From assembly GCF_013410375.1 (NCBI RefSeq), contig NZ_JACCFL010000001.1, positions 1,736,001-1,800,000 of the forward strand: a stretch of DNA of 64,000 nucleotides, given 5' to 3'. Positions 27,491-35,037 of the stretch are shown here, in pieces (position 1 is the stretch's first letter; each line of letters begins with the position of its first letter). Under the pieces are notes generated by a model. That model was not told the DNA's origin. It saw nothing but the letters and a program-made list of their open reading frames with translations, and made no database searches. Source of the DNA: Leifsonia shinshuensis. Lineage in GTDB: Bacteria; Actinomycetota; Actinomycetes; Actinomycetales; Microbacteriaceae. Made by a program: the position numbers and the translations under genes.

Positions 27491-28350
27491 AGTTCTCCGT
27501 GTTCACCGCCTCCACGCCGGACTGGACGCCAGCGGAGGCCGCCCGCACCATCGCGGCCCAGGGCTGGGACGGCATCGAGTGGCGCGTCGTCGACCAGCAG
27601 CCGGCCGCCGAGCCGGGCTTCTGGGCCGGCAACCGCGCGACCTGGCCGCTGACCGGGCTGGAGGAGTCGCTGCCCGAGATCGCCCGGCTGACCCGGGAGG
27701 CCGGGCTGGAGTTCTCCGGGATCGGCGGCTACGCCGGCTGCGGCGACCACGCGAACGTCGACCGGATGCTCGCCGCGACCGCCGAGCTCGGCGCCCGCCA
27801 GGTGCGCGTCACCATGCCGCGCTCCGACCTCGGCGACTACCGCGAGCTGTTCGCGGGCGCGCGCGCCGACATGGAGCGGGCGGCCGCGGTCGCGGCGTCC
27901 CTCGGCGTCAAGGCGCTGGTCGAGCTGCACCACGAGACGATCACGCCCTCCGCCTCAGCGGCGCTCCGGCTGCTCGACGGGCTCGACCCGGAGGCGGTCG
28001 GCGTCATCCACGACCTCGGCAACCTGCTGATCGAGGGCCAGGAGCGCACGCTCTCCGCCCTCCAGCTGCTCGGCCCGTACCTCGCGCACGTGCACGTCAA
28101 GAACGTCGCCTGGCTGCCGGGCGAGCCGGAGGCCGACGGCACGGTCCGCTGGCGGCACGACTGGGCGCCGCTGCGCTCCGGCGCGGGTGACGTGGACGCC
28201 TACTTCCGCGCACTGCACGAGTTCGGCTATGACGGGTGGGTGACCTGCGAGGACTTCTCCACCGCGGTTCCGCTCGAGCAGCGCACCCGCGAGAACCTGG
28301 CCTACCTCCGCGAGGTGGAGGCGCGCACCCGCGCCGCGGTGCCCGCATGA
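27487..28350 (+). CDS. Sugar phosphate isomerase/epimerase family protein (second copy)
   Basis: This 287-residue TIM-barrel protein is of the same superfamily as the gene at 25500 but clearly divergent from it. It opens with KFSVFTASTPDWTPAEAARTIAAQGWDGIEWRV. Metal-site motifs are VELHHETITPS, VIHDLGNLLIEG and HVHVKNVAW. The tail DGWVTCEDFSTAVPLEQRTRENLAYL is typical of the family. Four-base overlaps on both sides place it in the middle of the operon. Product and substrate are unknown; a ketose or aldose isomerase or epimerase is expected. Confidence 0.88.
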   Translation: MKFSVFTASTPDWTPAEAARTIAAQGWDGIEWRVVDQQPAAEPGFWAGNRATWPLTGLEESLPEIARLTREAGLEFSGIGGYAGCGDHANVDRMLAATAELGARQVRVTMPRSDLGDYRELFAGARADMERAAAVAASLGVKALVELHHETITPSASAALRLLDGLDPEAVGVIHDLGNLLIEGQERTLSALQLLGPYLAHVHVKNVAWLPGEPEADGTVRWRHDWAPLRSGAGDVDAYFRALHEFGYDGWVTCEDFSTAVPLEQRTRENLAYLREVEARTRAAVPA

Positions 28351-29657
28351 CCCAGCCCTCCATCGCCTCGGCCCGTCAGGTGCGCCACCCCGTGCGGGTG
28401 GCGCACCTGGGGCTGGGGGCGTTCCATCGCGCGCACCAGGCCTGGTACACGCAGCGCGCGAACGAGGCTTCCGACGGCGACGGCTGGGGGATCGCGGCCT
28501 TCACCGGCCGCAGCCCCGACGCCGCGCGCGTGCTGGCCGCGCAGGACGCCGTCTACACCCTCATCGAGCGCGGCCCCGACGGCGACAGCGCGTCGGTCGT
28601 GGAGGCCCTCAGCAGCGTCCACGACGGCGGCGACGCGGACGCCTGGCGGCGCGTCCTCGCCGACCCCCGAGTCGGCGTGCTGACCCTCACCGTCACCGAG
28701 GCCGGCTACCGACCGGGCTCGACGGCGCCGGCGCGCGTGCTCGACGGCCTGCGTGCCCGCTTCGAGGCCGGCGCGGGCGGCATCGCCGTCGTCAGCTGCG
28801 ACAACCTGCCGGACAACGGCGCCGTGATCCGCGACGCCGTGCTCGCCCTGGTCGAACCCGGCTCGGAGCTGGACGCCTGGATCCGCGCCGAGGTCTCCTT
28901 CGTCTCCTCGATGGTCGACCGCATCACCCCGGCGACCACCGACGCCGACCGGGAGGCCGCCCTCCGCCTCACCGGACAGGAGGACGCCGCCCCGGTCGTC
29001 ACCGAGCCGTTCGCCGAGTGGGTGCTGTCCGGGGATTTCCCGGCGGGCCGCCCGGCCTGGGAGGCCGGCGGCGCGCGGTTCGTGGACGACATCGCCCCCT
29101 ACGAGCGTCGCAAGCTCTGGCTCCTCAACGCCGGGCACTCCCTGCTCGCCTACCACGGCCTCGCCGCGGGCCTCCGGACGGTTGCGGAGGCCGTCGCCGA
29201 CCCCGCGCTGGCGGCCGAGCTGGAGCGCCTCTGGGACGAGCAGCGCACCGAGCTGCCGTTCGACGACGCGACGGTGGACGACGCGCTTGCCGCGCTTCGC
29301 TCCCGCTTCGGCAACGCGCGCATCGAGCACCGCCTCGCGCAGATCGCGTCGGACGGCTCGCAGAAGCTCGGCCCGCGCATCGTGGACCCGCTGCGCGCCC
29401 GGCTGGCCTCCGGACGCGAGCCCGGCGCCGCGCAGCTCGGCGTCCTCGCCGCCTGGAGCCGGCACCTCGCCGGACCCGACGTCCGTGACGCCGGCGCGGA
29501 CGCCCTCGTCGCCGCCCTGCGCGACGCCCGCACCCCTCGCGACCGCGCCGCCGCCGTCCTGGCCGCGCTCGCCCCCGACCTCACCGACCTGATCGAACCG
29601 CTCGCCGAGCGCATCGCCGCGAGCGAGCCGGCCACCCCTCAAGGAGCACACGCATGA
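28347..29657 (+). CDS. uxuB: Mannitol dehydrogenase family protein, probable fructuronate reductase
   Basis: This 436-residue polyol-specific long-chain dehydrogenase has an N-terminal dinucleotide site [17 protein letters not shown] and the substrate/catalytic segment [24 protein letters not shown]. The Lys of ERRKLWLLN corresponds to the family's catalytic lysine. Between uxaC and a mannonate dehydratase in one regulon, the best role is reduction of D-fructuronate to D-mannonate (UxuB), with mannitol dehydrogenase as the alternative. It overlaps its neighbours by ATGA on both sides. Confidence 0.88.
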   Translation: MTQPSIASARQVRHPVRVAHLGLGAFHRAHQAWYTQRANEASDGDGWGIAAFTGRSPDAARVLAAQDAVYTLIERGPDGDSASVVEALSSVHDGGDADAWRRVLADPRVGVLTLTVTEAGYRPGSTAPARVLDGLRARFEAGAGGIAVVSCDNLPDNGAVIRDAVLALVEPGSELDAWIRAEVSFVSSMVDRITPATTDADREAALRLTGQEDAAPVVTEPFAEWVLSGDFPAGRPAWEAGGARFVDDIAPYERRKLWLLNAGHSLLAYHGLAAGLRTVAEAVADPALAAELERLWDEQRTELPFDDATVDDALAALRSRFGNARIEHRLAQIASDGSQKLGPRIVDPLRARLASGREPGAAQLGVLAAWSRHLAGPDVRDAGADALVAALRDARTPRDRAAAVLAALAPDLTDLIEPLAERIAASEPATPQGAHA

Positions 29658-30904
29658 GAATCACCGCAGCCGACGTCCTGGTCGCGAGCCCCGGCCGCAA
29701 CTTCGTGACGTTGCGGATCACGACGGAGGACGGCGTCACCGGCCTCGGCGACGCGACGCTGAACGGGCGCGAGCTCGCGGTCGCCGCCTACCTGAGCGAG
29801 CACGTGGTGCCGCTGCTGATCGGCCGGGACGCCCACCGGATCGAGGACACCTGGCAGTACCTGTACCGCGGCGCCTACTGGCGGCGCGGCCCGGTGACGA
29901 TGGCCTCCATCGCCGCGGTCGACACCGCGCTGTGGGACATCAAGGCGAAGGTCGCCGGCCTCCCGCTGTACCAGCTGCTCGGCGGCCGCAGCCGCGACGG
30001 CCTTCTGGTCTACGGCCACGCGTCCGGCGCCGAGCTGCCGGAGCTGTTCGATTCGATCAACGAGCATCTGGAGGAGGGCTACCGCGCCGTCCGCGTGCAG
30101 ACCGGCATCCCCGGCCTGCCGTCGGTCTACGGCGTCGCCTCCAGCAAGAACGCCGCCGCGGGGGCCGGCTCCGGCTCGGACGCCCGCTACGACTACGAGC
30201 CCGCCCGCCGCAGCGCGGTCCCGGTGGAGGAGAGCTGGGACACCCGCGCCTACCTCCGGCACGCGCCGACGGTGTTCGAGGCGGTCCGCAACGAGTTCGG
30301 CCCCGAGCTGCCGCTGCTGCACGACGCGCACCACCGGCTCACGCCCATCCAGGCGGCGAAGCTCGGCAAGTCGCTGGAGCCGTACGACCTGTTCTGGCTG
30401 GAGGACGTCACGCCGGCCGAGAACCAGGCGGTGCTGCGGCGGGTTCGGGAGCACACGACGACCCCGCTGGCGATCGGCGAGGTGTTCAACACGATCTGGG
30501 ACTACCGGGAGCTGTTCGAGGAGCAGCTGATCGACTACGTCCGCAGCCCAGTCACCCATGCCGGCGGCATCACAGGCCTGCGACGGATCTTCGACTACGC
30601 CGCCGTGTACCAGATCAAGTCCGGCGTGCACGGCCCCACGGACGTGTCGCCGGTCGGACTCGCCGCGGCCATCCACCTCGGCATCGCGATCCCGAACTTC
30701 GGCATCCAGGAGTACATGAAGCACAGCCCGGCGACCCACGAGGTGTTCCGGACGACGTACACGTTCGAGCAGGGCATGCTGAAGCCCGGCGAGCAGCCCG
30801 GCCTCGGCGTCGACTACGACGACCTCGTCGCGCAGTCCTTCCCCTACGAGGCCGCCTACCTCCCCGTGAACCGCCTCCTCGACGGCTCCATGCACGACTG
30901 GTGA
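29654..30904 (+). CDS. manD: D-mannonate dehydratase family protein (ManD/RspA, enolase superfamily)
   Basis: This 416-residue protein belongs to the RspA/ManD branch of the enolase superfamily and not to the unrelated UxuA fold. Diagnostic pieces are GHASG, the loop [33 protein letters not shown] and [11 protein letters not shown] (metal ligands Asp, Glu, Glu), and the C-terminal [29 protein letters not shown]. In this cluster it most likely dehydrates D-mannonate to 2-keto-3-deoxygluconate. Low-activity members of the family exist, so activity is inferred from context. The ATGA overlap with uxuB indicates coupling. Confidence 0.9.
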   Translation: MRITAADVLVASPGRNFVTLRITTEDGVTGLGDATLNGRELAVAAYLSEHVVPLLIGRDAHRIEDTWQYLYRGAYWRRGPVTMASIAAVDTALWDIKAKVAGLPLYQLLGGRSRDGLLVYGHASGAELPELFDSINEHLEEGYRAVRVQTGIPGLPSVYGVASSKNAAAGAGSGSDARYDYEPARRSAVPVEESWDTRAYLRHAPTVFEAVRNEFGPELPLLHDAHHRLTPIQAAKLGKSLEPYDLFWLEDVTPAENQAVLRRVREHTTTPLAIGEVFNTIWDYRELFEEQLIDYVRSPVTHAGGITGLRRIFDYAAVYQIKSGVHGPTDVSPVGLAAAIHLGIAIPNFGIQEYMKHSPATHEVFRTTYTFEQGMLKPGEQPGLGVDYDDLVAQSFPYEAAYLPVNRLLDGSMHDW

Positions 30905-30925
30905 CGCCCCACGCCATCGCTTCCA

Positions 30926-30967
30926 CACTTTCTCCCGCCTCCGCACGGCGTGTTGCGGGAGAAAGTG
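30926..30967 (+). terminator. 13-bp perfect inverted repeat after manD
   Basis: CACTTTCTCCCGC (30926-30938) and GCGGGAGAAAGTG (30955-30967) are perfect complements around a 16-base loop, 22 bp past the manD stop. It is a candidate terminator or processing hairpin between manD and gntK. There is no T-run after it, so it may only attenuate. Confidence 0.5.
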
Positions 30968-31017
30968 AGGAACGGATGGCTGCGGGACAATGGGAGGACG
31001 GGACGGGAGAAGCGCGC

Positions 31018-31521
31018 GTGAGTGGTGTCAGGGTCGTGGTGATGGGCGTGTCCGGGTCGGGGAAGTCGACGGTGGGACAGCTCGTCGCCGAGGCGCTCGG
31101 GGCGGGGTTCGTGGACGGCGACGACCTCCATCCGGCCGCGAACGTCGAGAAGATGAGACAGGGCATCCCGCTCACCGACGAGGACCGCGAGCCCTGGCTC
31201 CGCGCCGTCGGACGCACGCTCGCGGACGCCGGCCCCGCCGGGATGGTGGTCGCCTGCTCGGCGCTCAAGCGCGCGTACCGCGACCTGATCCGGTCGGAGG
31301 CCCCCGGCACGTTCTTCGCCGAGCTCGACGGCGGCCGCGACCTCCTCGCCCAGCGGATGATCCGCCCCGGCCACTTCATGCCCGCGTCCCTGCTGGACTC
31401 GCAGCTGGCGACGCTGGAGCCCCTGCAGCCGGACGAGGAGGGCGTCCGGCTCGACGTCGCGGAGCCGCCCGCCGACCTCGTGACGGCGATCGTGGCGGAC
31501 GTGCGCTCCGCCGTCCGGTAG
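31018..31521 (+). CDS. gntK: Gluconokinase
   Basis: This 167-residue P-loop kinase phosphorylates gluconate to 6-phosphogluconate. It shows GVSGSGKSTVGQLVAEAL (Walker A), DGDDLHPAANVEKM, CSALKRAYRDLIR and the family motif RPGHFMPASLLDSQLATLEPL. GTG 31018 is preceded by GGGAG at suitable spacing. ATG 30976, also with a GAGG ahead, would add 14 residues. It lies downstream of the palindrome after manD. Its product is the substrate of Gnd, encoded in the divergent arm of the same cluster. Confidence 0.93.
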   Translation: MSGVRVVVMGVSGSGKSTVGQLVAEALGAGFVDGDDLHPAANVEKMRQGIPLTDEDREPWLRAVGRTLADAGPAGMVVACSALKRAYRDLIRSEAPGTFFAELDGGRDLLAQRMIRPGHFMPASLLDSQLATLEPLQPDEEGVRLDVAEPPADLVTAIVADVRSAVR

Positions 31522-31547
31522 TATGGGTCACTGAACTTCGGCGAGGG

Positions 31548-31661
31548 ATGCGTCAGGCATCCGTTATCGACGCGGTGGAGCAGGCTACGCAGTCTTTCCT
31601 CGCGCACCTCGATGCGCTCGAGTCGACACCCCCCATACTGCGAGCCCTCCGGCTCGCCTGA
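31548..31661 (+). CDS. Possible 37-residue small protein or leader peptide upstream of rplY
   Basis: ATG 31548 opens a frame of 37 residues ending at TGA 31659-31661. It begins MRQASVIDAVEQATQSF and ends ILRALRLA, and looks like an amphipathic helix. A GAGGG tract lies immediately before the ATG, closer than ideal. It occupies most of the 168-bp gap between gntK and rplY. I know no homolog, and the frame may be chance in GC-rich DNA. Confidence 0.25.
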   Translation: MRQASVIDAVEQATQSFLAHLDALESTPPILRALRLA

Positions 31662-31689
31662 CAGCCGGCACCGCCGGCAAGGAGACATC

Positions 31690-32319
31690 ATGGCTGACGA
31701 GTCCAACAAGGTCGTCGCGGAGGTCCGCGACAGCTTCGGCAAGGGCGCCGCCCGCAAGATCCGCGCCGCGGGCAAGATCCCCGCCGTCATCTACGGCCAC
31801 GGCACCGAGCCCGTGCACATCACCGTCCCGGCCCACCAGGTCGGCCTCCTGCTCCGCAAGGCCAACGCGGTGCTCGACCTCGACATCGACGGGAAGAGCC
31901 AGCTCACCCTGGTGAAGGACGTCCAGAAGGACCCGGTGCTGCAGATCATCGAGCACCTCGACCTTCTCATCGTCCGCCGTGGCGAGAAGGTCACCGTCGA
32001 GGTCCCCGTGCACGTCGAGGGCGAGCCGTTCTCCGGCACCATCGCGGTGCTGGACATCCCGACCATCAAGCTCGAGGTCGAGGCCACCCACATCCCGGAG
32101 CGCATCGTCATCGACGTGACCGACGCCGAGGAGGGCACCCAGTACCACGCCAAGGACTTCGCCCTCCCGACGGGCGCCGTGCTCGCCGAGGACGAGGACC
32201 TGCTGATCCTCAACGTCGTCGTCCCCGCCGCCGCGCGCGCCGAGGAGGAGGAAGAGGCCGAGGCCGCCGCCGCCGAGGAGGCCGCCGAGACGGCTGCCGC
32301 CGAAGAGTCCGCGGAGTAA
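31690..32319 (+). CDS. rplY: 50S ribosomal protein L25/general stress protein Ctc
   Basis: This 209-residue protein is the long CTC form of L25, which binds 5S rRNA. It has the N-terminal L25 fold (FGKGAARKIRAAGKIPAVIYGHG) and the C-terminal TL5-type beta domain (VPVHVEGEPFSGTIAVLD). An acidic Glu/Ala tail of about 30 residues follows, as is common in actinobacteria. AAGGAGA precedes ATG 31690. It sits nine bases upstream of pth, a widely conserved pair. Confidence 0.96.
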   Translation: MADESNKVVAEVRDSFGKGAARKIRAAGKIPAVIYGHGTEPVHITVPAHQVGLLLRKANAVLDLDIDGKSQLTLVKDVQKDPVLQIIEHLDLLIVRRGEKVTVEVPVHVEGEPFSGTIAVLDIPTIKLEVEATHIPERIVIDVTDAEEGTQYHAKDFALPTGAVLAEDEDLLILNVVVPAAARAEEEEEAEAAAAEEAAETAAAEESAE

Positions 32320-32328
32320 CACCCTCCG

Positions 32329-32928
32329 ATGGCCAGTCCTCTCTCTTCAGAGGGCCCCTGGCTCGTGGTCGGGCTCGGCAACCCCGGGCCCGGCTACGCG
32401 GCCACGCGTCACAACGTGGGTCAGATGGTGCTCGACGAGCTCGCCTCGCGCGGCCGGCTCACCTTCAAGACCCACAAGACGAACGCCACGGTCGCCGAGG
32501 GGCGTCTCGCCCCCGGCGGGCCGCGGTTCATCCTGGCCAAGCCGAACACGTTCATGAACGTGTCCGGCGGCCCGGTGTCGCAGCTGCTCCGGTTCTACTC
32601 GCTCGACCCGTCGCACCTGATCGTGGTGCAGGACGAGCTGGACATCCCGTTCGACACCCTCAAGCTCAAGTTCGGCGGCGGCCACGGCGGCCACAACGGC
32701 GTCCGCGACGTCATCGCCGCCACCGGTACCGGCGACTTCACCCGGGTGCGCGTCGGCGTCGGCCGGCCGCCCGGCTCCCGCGCCGCGGCGGACCACGTGC
32801 TCGCCGGGTTCAGCGCCGAGGAGCGCAAGAACCTCCCGATCCTGGTCTCCGACGCCGCCGACGCCGTGGAGCAGATCGCGTCGGACGGCCTGACCGCCGC
32901 GCAGAACCGCTTCCACACCGAGCGCTGA
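32329..32928 (+). CDS. pth: Peptidyl-tRNA hydrolase
   Basis: This 199-residue cytoplasmic enzyme frees tRNAs from drop-off peptidyl-tRNA. It has VVGLGNPGPGYAATRHNVGQMVLDEL with the catalytic His in RHNVG, KPNTFMNVSGGPV with the substrate Asn, and the HGGHNGVRDV loop. Length is normal. It follows rplY by nine bases and is probably co-transcribed with it. Confidence 0.96.
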   Translation: MASPLSSEGPWLVVGLGNPGPGYAATRHNVGQMVLDELASRGRLTFKTHKTNATVAEGRLAPGGPRFILAKPNTFMNVSGGPVSQLLRFYSLDPSHLIVVQDELDIPFDTLKLKFGGGHGGHNGVRDVIAATGTGDFTRVRVGVGRPPGSRAAADHVLAGFSAEERKNLPILVSDAADAVEQIASDGLTAAQNRFHTER

Positions 32929-32953
32929 GCCGCCGCGCGGCACCCCGCGCCGA

Positions 32954-33520
32954 TCAGGCGGGCGGGAGGGTCGCGATGATCATCCCGGTGTAGAGCGCGA
33001 ACGACAGGATCGGCGCCGCCGCTGCGGCGATGATCCCGACGATGCCGAACGGGCGGCCGCGCTTGGTCGCGACGGCGACGATCCCGAGCACCAGGGCGAG
33101 GATGCCGAGCACCGTGCCCAGCAGCACCTGGACGACGAGCAGGATTCCGATCGGCGCGAACGCCGCGGCCTGCGCCGGGGTGAGGTTCGCCGAGTTGAAG
33201 GTGAACGAGGTCGCCGTCCGCTCCGAGTAGGGGCCGGAGCTCGCGCCGATGTAGGCCGACGCGACCAGCGACAGCACGAACACCGCCAGGGCGATCGCCA
33301 TCGAGACGGCGCCGAGGGTGCGCGGGCGGGGCGGCGCCGGCGGCGCGGCGTAGTACGCCGGCGGGGCGTACGACGGCTGCGGAGCATAGGACGGCTGTGC
33401 GGCGTAGGGCGGCTGCGGCTGTAGCGGCTGCGCGACGGGCTGCTGCGGCGGCTGCGCGACGGGCTGCTGGGCCGGGAAGACCGGCGTGGACTCGGGTCCG
33501 ACGGGCGGGATCGTGCTCAT
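32954..33520 (-). CDS. Pro/Tyr/Gln-rich DUF4190-like membrane protein
   Basis: This 188-residue protein starts with about 70 residues of low-complexity QPVAQP, PSYAP and PPAYY repeats. A helix (LGAVSMAIALAVFVLSLVASAYIG), a short outside loop and two more membrane helices follow. The last part (VLGILALVLGIVAVATKRGRPFGIVGIIAAA) resembles DUF4190 domains. Function is unknown. ATG 33520 has GGGAGGAG eight bases upstream, so I prefer it to the ATG nine codons earlier. The gene converges on pth and stands alone. Confidence 0.8.
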   Translation of the reverse strand: MSTIPPVGPESTPVFPAQQPVAQPPQQPVAQPLQPQPPYAAQPSYAPQPSYAPPAYYAAPPAPPRPRTLGAVSMAIALAVFVLSLVASAYIGASSGPYSERTATSFTFNSANLTPAQAAAFAPIGILLVVQVLLGTVLGILALVLGIVAVATKRGRPFGIVGIIAAAAAPILSFALYTGMIIATLPPA

Positions 33521-33616
33521 TCTGCTGGCTCCTCCCCGGCGACTCACGCCGGACGCTCAGCCAGAGTGTAGCTGGTGTGGGGCGTCGCCCCAGGCCGACA
33601 CCGTACCGTCCTTATC

Positions 33617-34321
33617 ATGAAGTTGTACACGCGCGAGTGGGGCGCAGGAGACCGCTACGCGGTCCTCGTCCACGGCGTCATGTCGGATTCGCGCAACTGG
33701 CGGCGCGTCGGACCGGTCCTCGCGGACCGCGGCTACCACGTCGTCGCCGTCGATCTCCGCGGGCACGGTCACAGCCCGCGCACCTCCGAGTACACCGCGG
33801 AGCTGATGGCCGAGGACATCGTGGACACCGTGCCGTACGCGCCCGAGCTCGTGATGGGCCACTCGCTGGGCGGCCTCACGGTCAGCCTGGCGGTCGACCG
33901 GCTGCACCCCGAGCGCGCCGTCTACGTCGACCCCGCCTTCTCCTGCCCGGCCGCCAACTGGTTCCAGCTCATGCTCGCGCCGGCCTTCCTCAAGACGCTG
34001 GCGCGCCAGTCCGCCGCCCGCATCGCCAAGCGGAACCCGCGCTGGGACCCCGCCGACGTCGCCATCGAGGTCGAGACGTTCAAGTCGTTCGACCGCGCGG
34101 CGATCCCCGCCGTGCTCGCGCCGAGCGTCATGCGCGCTCCGGAGCACATGGCAGTGCCGTCGATGGTGATGCTGGCCGACAACTCGTACCTGGTGAAACC
34201 GCACATCGCGGAACGGCTCCGGGAGACGGGCTTCGACGTGCGCGTGGTCAAGGGCAGCGGTCACGTCATCAACCGCGACGACCACGACGGCTTCATGGAT
34301 GCCCTCGAGGGCTGGATCTGA
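33617..34321 (+). CDS. Alpha/beta hydrolase
   Basis: This 234-residue alpha/beta-hydrolase-fold protein has VLVHGVMSDSRNW (oxyanion region) and the nucleophile elbow MGHSLGGLTVSLAV (Ser of GHSLGG). A late GSGHVINRDDHDGF supplies the catalytic His, and the acid residue is probably in the MLADNSYLV region. The substrate is unknown. No Shine-Dalgarno sequence precedes the ATG. It reads into the phosphopantetheinyl transferase gene 31 bp later. Confidence 0.88.
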   Translation: MKLYTREWGAGDRYAVLVHGVMSDSRNWRRVGPVLADRGYHVVAVDLRGHGHSPRTSEYTAELMAEDIVDTVPYAPELVMGHSLGGLTVSLAVDRLHPERAVYVDPAFSCPAANWFQLMLAPAFLKTLARQSAARIAKRNPRWDPADVAIEVETFKSFDRAAIPAVLAPSVMRAPEHMAVPSMVMLADNSYLVKPHIAERLRETGFDVRVVKGSGHVINRDDHDGFMDALEGWI

Positions 34322-34352
34322 CGCGTCGGCCTGACGCGGCTAGCCTGAGCGG

Positions 34353-35027
34353 ATGGAGCTGAGCACGGTCGTCGTCGCGCCGACGCGGCGCGTCCTCGCC
34401 GTCCTGCCGCGCGCGCCGCTCGGCGCCGCTGCGGAGACGCGCCTGCGAAGGCTGCGGTCGGCGGCGGACCGCGACGACGTCACGGCCGCGCGCCTGCTCG
34501 CCGCGCACGTACTGAGCGCGGTGACGGGCGGGGAGGTCGCCCCGGCGGAACTGCGGCAACGGTGCGAGGTCTGCGGCGGCGAGCACGGCCTCCCGCTGCC
34601 GGTGGCGGGGCTCCAGGTGAGCTGGTCGCACGCCCACGGCTGGGTGGCCGCCGGAGCGTCCGGCTCCCGGCTCGGCGTCGACGTCGAGGCGGACGGCGAG
34701 GTGAATCTCGCCGACGCGCTGACGCCCACGGAACGGACGCTCGTGGGCGCCGCTTCGGACTCCGCGCGAGCCTTCCGGCTGGCGTGGACCGCGAAGGAGG
34801 CGTGTGTGAAGGCGGGCGTCGCCCGGCTGGACGGCTTCGCCGGGCTGGACGTGCTCGCGGCTCCCGACGCGCTGCGTCCGTCGCACGGCGACCTCCTGCT
34901 GAGTCGCCGGCTCCTGTCCGGCGCCGTCGCGTCCGCCGCGACCGCCGAGCCCGCGCGCTGGGCGACCCTCGGCGACGGCGGAGAGCTCGTCCCGGCGCCC
35001 GACCGGGTTGTCGGAACCCCCGCGTAG
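34353..35027 (+). CDS. 4'-phosphopantetheinyl transferase superfamily protein
   Basis: This 224-residue Sfp-type protein should move phosphopantetheine from CoA to carrier proteins. The magnesium-site motif LGVDVEADGE and the WTAKEACVKA motif with its catalytic Glu/Lys are present, and SWSHAHGWVAAG corresponds to the family's VSHSG region. The N-terminal CEVCGGEHG matches the CxxCGxxHG-like element. TAGCCT (34341-34346) lies six bases before the ATG, so the message may be leaderless. No polyketide or peptide synthetase is nearby, so the target carrier is unknown. Confidence 0.88.
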   Translation: MELSTVVVAPTRRVLAVLPRAPLGAAAETRLRRLRSAADRDDVTAARLLAAHVLSAVTGGEVAPAELRQRCEVCGGEHGLPLPVAGLQVSWSHAHGWVAAGASGSRLGVDVEADGEVNLADALTPTERTLVGAASDSARAFRLAWTAKEACVKAGVARLDGFAGLDVLAAPDALRPSHGDLLLSRRLLSGAVASAATAEPARWATLGDGGELVPAPDRVVGTPA

Positions 35028-35037
35028 ACTTTGGCGA

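Noticed and set aside
31522..31689. tRNA or riboswitch before rplY
   Set aside because: There is no GGTTCRAnYCC T-arm and no known riboswitch core; only short hairpins and a small reading frame are visible.
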